Below are positions 63,301 to 64,000 of a DNA stretch of 64,000 nucleotides, piece after piece. This stretch comes from Aquabacterium humicola (lineage in GTDB: Bacteria > Pseudomonadota > Gammaproteobacteria > Burkholderiales > Burkholderiaceae_C). Both the position numbers and the translations under genes were made by a program. Positions within the stretch are counted from its first letter, which is position 1. Each line of letters begins with the position of its first letter. The stretch is from NCBI RefSeq assembly GCF_030167915.1, contig NZ_JARGNB010000001.1:1426001-1490000 (forward strand), read 5' to 3'. The notes under the pieces were generated by a model, which did not search any database, was not told where the DNA came from, and saw only the letters and a list, made by a program, of their open reading frames with translations.

Positions 63301-64000
63301 GGCCAGCGCCGCCTGCAAGCGTGCAATGTGAGCGGCCGACAGACAGTCGTCGTCGTCGAGGAACAGCAGCCACGCGCCGGCGGCGTGCTCGATCGCGACG
63401 TTCGCCGCCGCCGCGCGCTGCAGCGGCGCGCCGGTGCCGACCTGGCGCAGCGGGAAGCGCCCGCAGCGTTCGCCGAGCCGGCGATGGCCCGGGCCGCAGG
63501 CCTCGACTACCACGACCTCGAGGTTCGGGTAGGTCTGCACGGCCACCGAGTCGAGCGCGTCCGCCAGGCTGGGCCGGTCCATGCTGCGGATCAGCACGCT
63601 GACCAGCGGCCGGTCGCGGCCGTCGAGCGCCTCGCCGCGCACCGCGACGCGGGCATGCTCGGTGGCGAACAGCGACCAGCGATCGTCCGCCAGCGCCGAC
63701 GCCTCGAGCAGCTCGAAAGCCTCGGCCGCGTCGGTGGCCGGCACCGCGGAGCGACCGCGGAAGAGGTTCAGCGCGATGACAGCCGCCCCGTCGCCGCGCG
63801 GCATCGCCTGCGCGCGCTTCCAGTCGAGCAGGTCGCCGAGGGCCAGCCAGGCCGTCGGCCGGCCCGGGCTGCCGATCTCGTACAGCGCGATGCGCAGCGC
63901 GCCGCCGTCGCGGCGCACCGCCTCGATCGCCGCCATCGCCAGCGCGCGTCGGTCGGCGTCGGTCTCCAGCGGCGATGGCGCGAGCAGCAGGTCGGCCTGG
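60346..64000 (-). CDS. Very large multidomain glycosyltransferase (GT2 - coiled coil - GT2 - GT4), 5' end missing
   Basis: At least 1217 residues are present and the frame is open to the right edge, so the start lies outside. Domains in order, numbering from an internal Met at 63936: a GT2 domain (LVSVLIRSMDRPSLADALDS, LLFLDDDDCLSAAHI), an Ala/Gln/Glu-rich coiled coil (about 345-435), a second GT2 domain (VSVIIVLYNQAGLSLLCLQA, LLLNNDAVVFPDTL, YYEESDLCVRLWEAGHRV), and a C-terminal GT4-like domain (LVYDAEALFSLRDIARA, GFLFVGATEGDESPNTDSLL, AAGIPHKAHEAAANGVPMVV). Such fused enzymes build repeating surface glycans, each domain adding one sugar. It heads a coupled operon with the next two genes. 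Confidence 0.88.
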   Translation of the reverse strand, partial: QADLLLAPSPLETDADRRALAMAAIEAVRRDGGALRIALYEIGSPGRPTAWLALGDLLDWKRAQAMPRGDGAAVIALNLFRGRSAVPATDAAEAFELLEASALADDRWSLFATEHARVAVRGEALDGRDRPLVSVLIRSMDRPSLADALDSVAVQTYPNLEVVVVEACGPGHRRLGERCGRFPLRQVGTGAPLQRAAAANVAIEHAAGAWLLFLDDDDCLSAAHIARLQAALAASPRHRVAYAGVRLVDAEGRCTTVLDEPFDATRLWCANFLPIHAVMFARALVTPERRFDETMPVYEDWDFWQQLAQHERFLHVPGVSASYRLIGDSGLSAEKDAALAKTWREAFYRKWLPRLPVEGLERLGAHAEHARAAERQLRTVAEAAEQALAASRAEAAGLHQRLDTALAQHAQLAQQLAEQSASAAREHAAAKAEEASLRAQLTSTTEAYGRLEQGYHQVTGSMSWRVTAPLRTVRGGVARLALRERAAGLLRTLSHIVPAPLRHRLRLRLATSAGGARALRWLAPRPAAAGASAAADAPVFDKEAVRAEAEAQLGDFLVAGARLRFAESAAPRVSVIIVLYNQAGLSLLCLQALAALQAPEFELLIVDNASSDRMPQLLDRIDGATILRQSDNLGFLRAVNLAARQARGEHLLLLNNDAVVFPDTLANAVARLDGEADAGAVGGPILLWDGRLQEAGSIVWRDGACLGYGRGESPDAGPYRFLRDVDYCSGAFLMVRRALFEQLGGFDERFAPAYYEESDLCVRLWEAGHRVVFDPRVRVRHFEFASDVGSGNAMALQARNRERFVEKHAAFLAGQCMPSPANLLQARQRLRAGTPRVLVIDDRVPLPSLGRGYPRAAALAEALVRAGAFVTHYPLLFPEEDWAAVPQALPETVEVMQGLGTAGLADFLHQRRGSYDIVLVSRPHNMELVQAIRRRSADALGGARLVYDAEALFSLRDIARAAVRGSPLAPLEQRRRIAEEMALAEGSDAIVAVSDAEARHFRAAGRAEVHVLGHALVPTPTTTAFEQRRGFLFVGATEGDESPNTDSLLWFVREVWPLVCAELGDDAQLDVVGPCESASVRALQDQRIRVHGRVDAVEPFYERARVFIVPTRFAAGIPHKAHEAAANGVPMVVSPLIADQLGWHDAALPRAADARGFAAGCVALHRDREAWLAARRYLLDAVERDCAPQVFERTVQALLGAAAPARHTSAATAGAGR

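Overview
The window is GC-rich and densely coded, with short intergenic gaps and many 4-base ATGA stop/start overlaps. Gene content and order point to a betaproteobacterium of the order Burkholderiales, probably the Rubrivivax-Leptothrix-Methylibium-Ideonella neighbourhood. The evidence is the lepA-lepB-DUF4845-rnc-era-recO-pdxJ-acpS-nagZ string joined to fabF-rpoE-rseA-rseB-mucD, the yceF/yceD-rpmF-plsX-fabHDG-acpP-fabF string, the rluC/rne divergent pair, and a PEP-CTERM-type PrsT lipoprotein. This placement is an inference from synteny and protein style; no 16S gene is present. I see no tRNA, rRNA, insertion sequence, phage gene or CRISPR array.

Layout. (1) 1-10 kb: the tail of a beta-propeller lactonase, then a urease cluster split in two: ureA-ureB-ureC, an inserted block (a CHASE hybrid histidine kinase with a periplasmic solute-binding protein on the minus strand, and a SPOR-like membrane protein on the plus strand), then ureE-ureF-ureG. 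ureD is not in the window. (2) 10-16 kb: iron handling. bfd and bfr are followed by a CorA-type transporter and a ferric-iron ABC transporter whose permease gene is inverted relative to its binding-protein and ATPase genes. Fur-box-like sites precede bfd and the binding-protein gene. (3) 16-22 kb: PrsT, a signal peptide peptidase, a Rieske protein, a phosphoglycolate-phosphatase-like HAD enzyme and rluC, all on the minus strand. (4) 22-26 kb: rne behind a roughly 600-bp hairpin-rich leader, and a small lipoprotein.

(5) 26-45 kb: a long minus-strand housekeeping block. Read in transcription order it runs rpmF, plsX, fabH, fabD, fabG, acpP, fabF, a small membrane protein, rpoE, rseA, rseB and mucD; then a 556-bp gap holding a candidate small RNA with an intrinsic terminator; then lepA, lepB, a DUF4845 gene, rnc, era, recO, pdxJ, acpS and nagZ. 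It links fatty-acid synthesis, the sigma-E envelope stress circuit and translation/RNA-processing factors. (6) 45-48.5 kb: yceD, yceF, an RsmI-like methyltransferase and an RhlE-type helicase.

(7) 48.5-64 kb: a surface-polysaccharide region with rmlD, rmlC and a WbpP-type UDP-sugar epimerase. Next comes a translationally coupled Hanks-type Ser/Thr kinase and OmpA-domain lipoprotein, then two family-2 glycosyltransferases and a Wzy/WaaL-type membrane protein. On the opposite strand is a coupled three-gene glycosyltransferase operon headed by a very large multidomain enzyme that runs off the window.

The items most worth a second look are the kinase/OmpA-lipoprotein pair, the candidate small RNA between mucD and lepA (loop complementary to Shine-Dalgarno sequences), the split urease cluster with its inserted sensor module, and an in-frame palindromic insertion in ureC.
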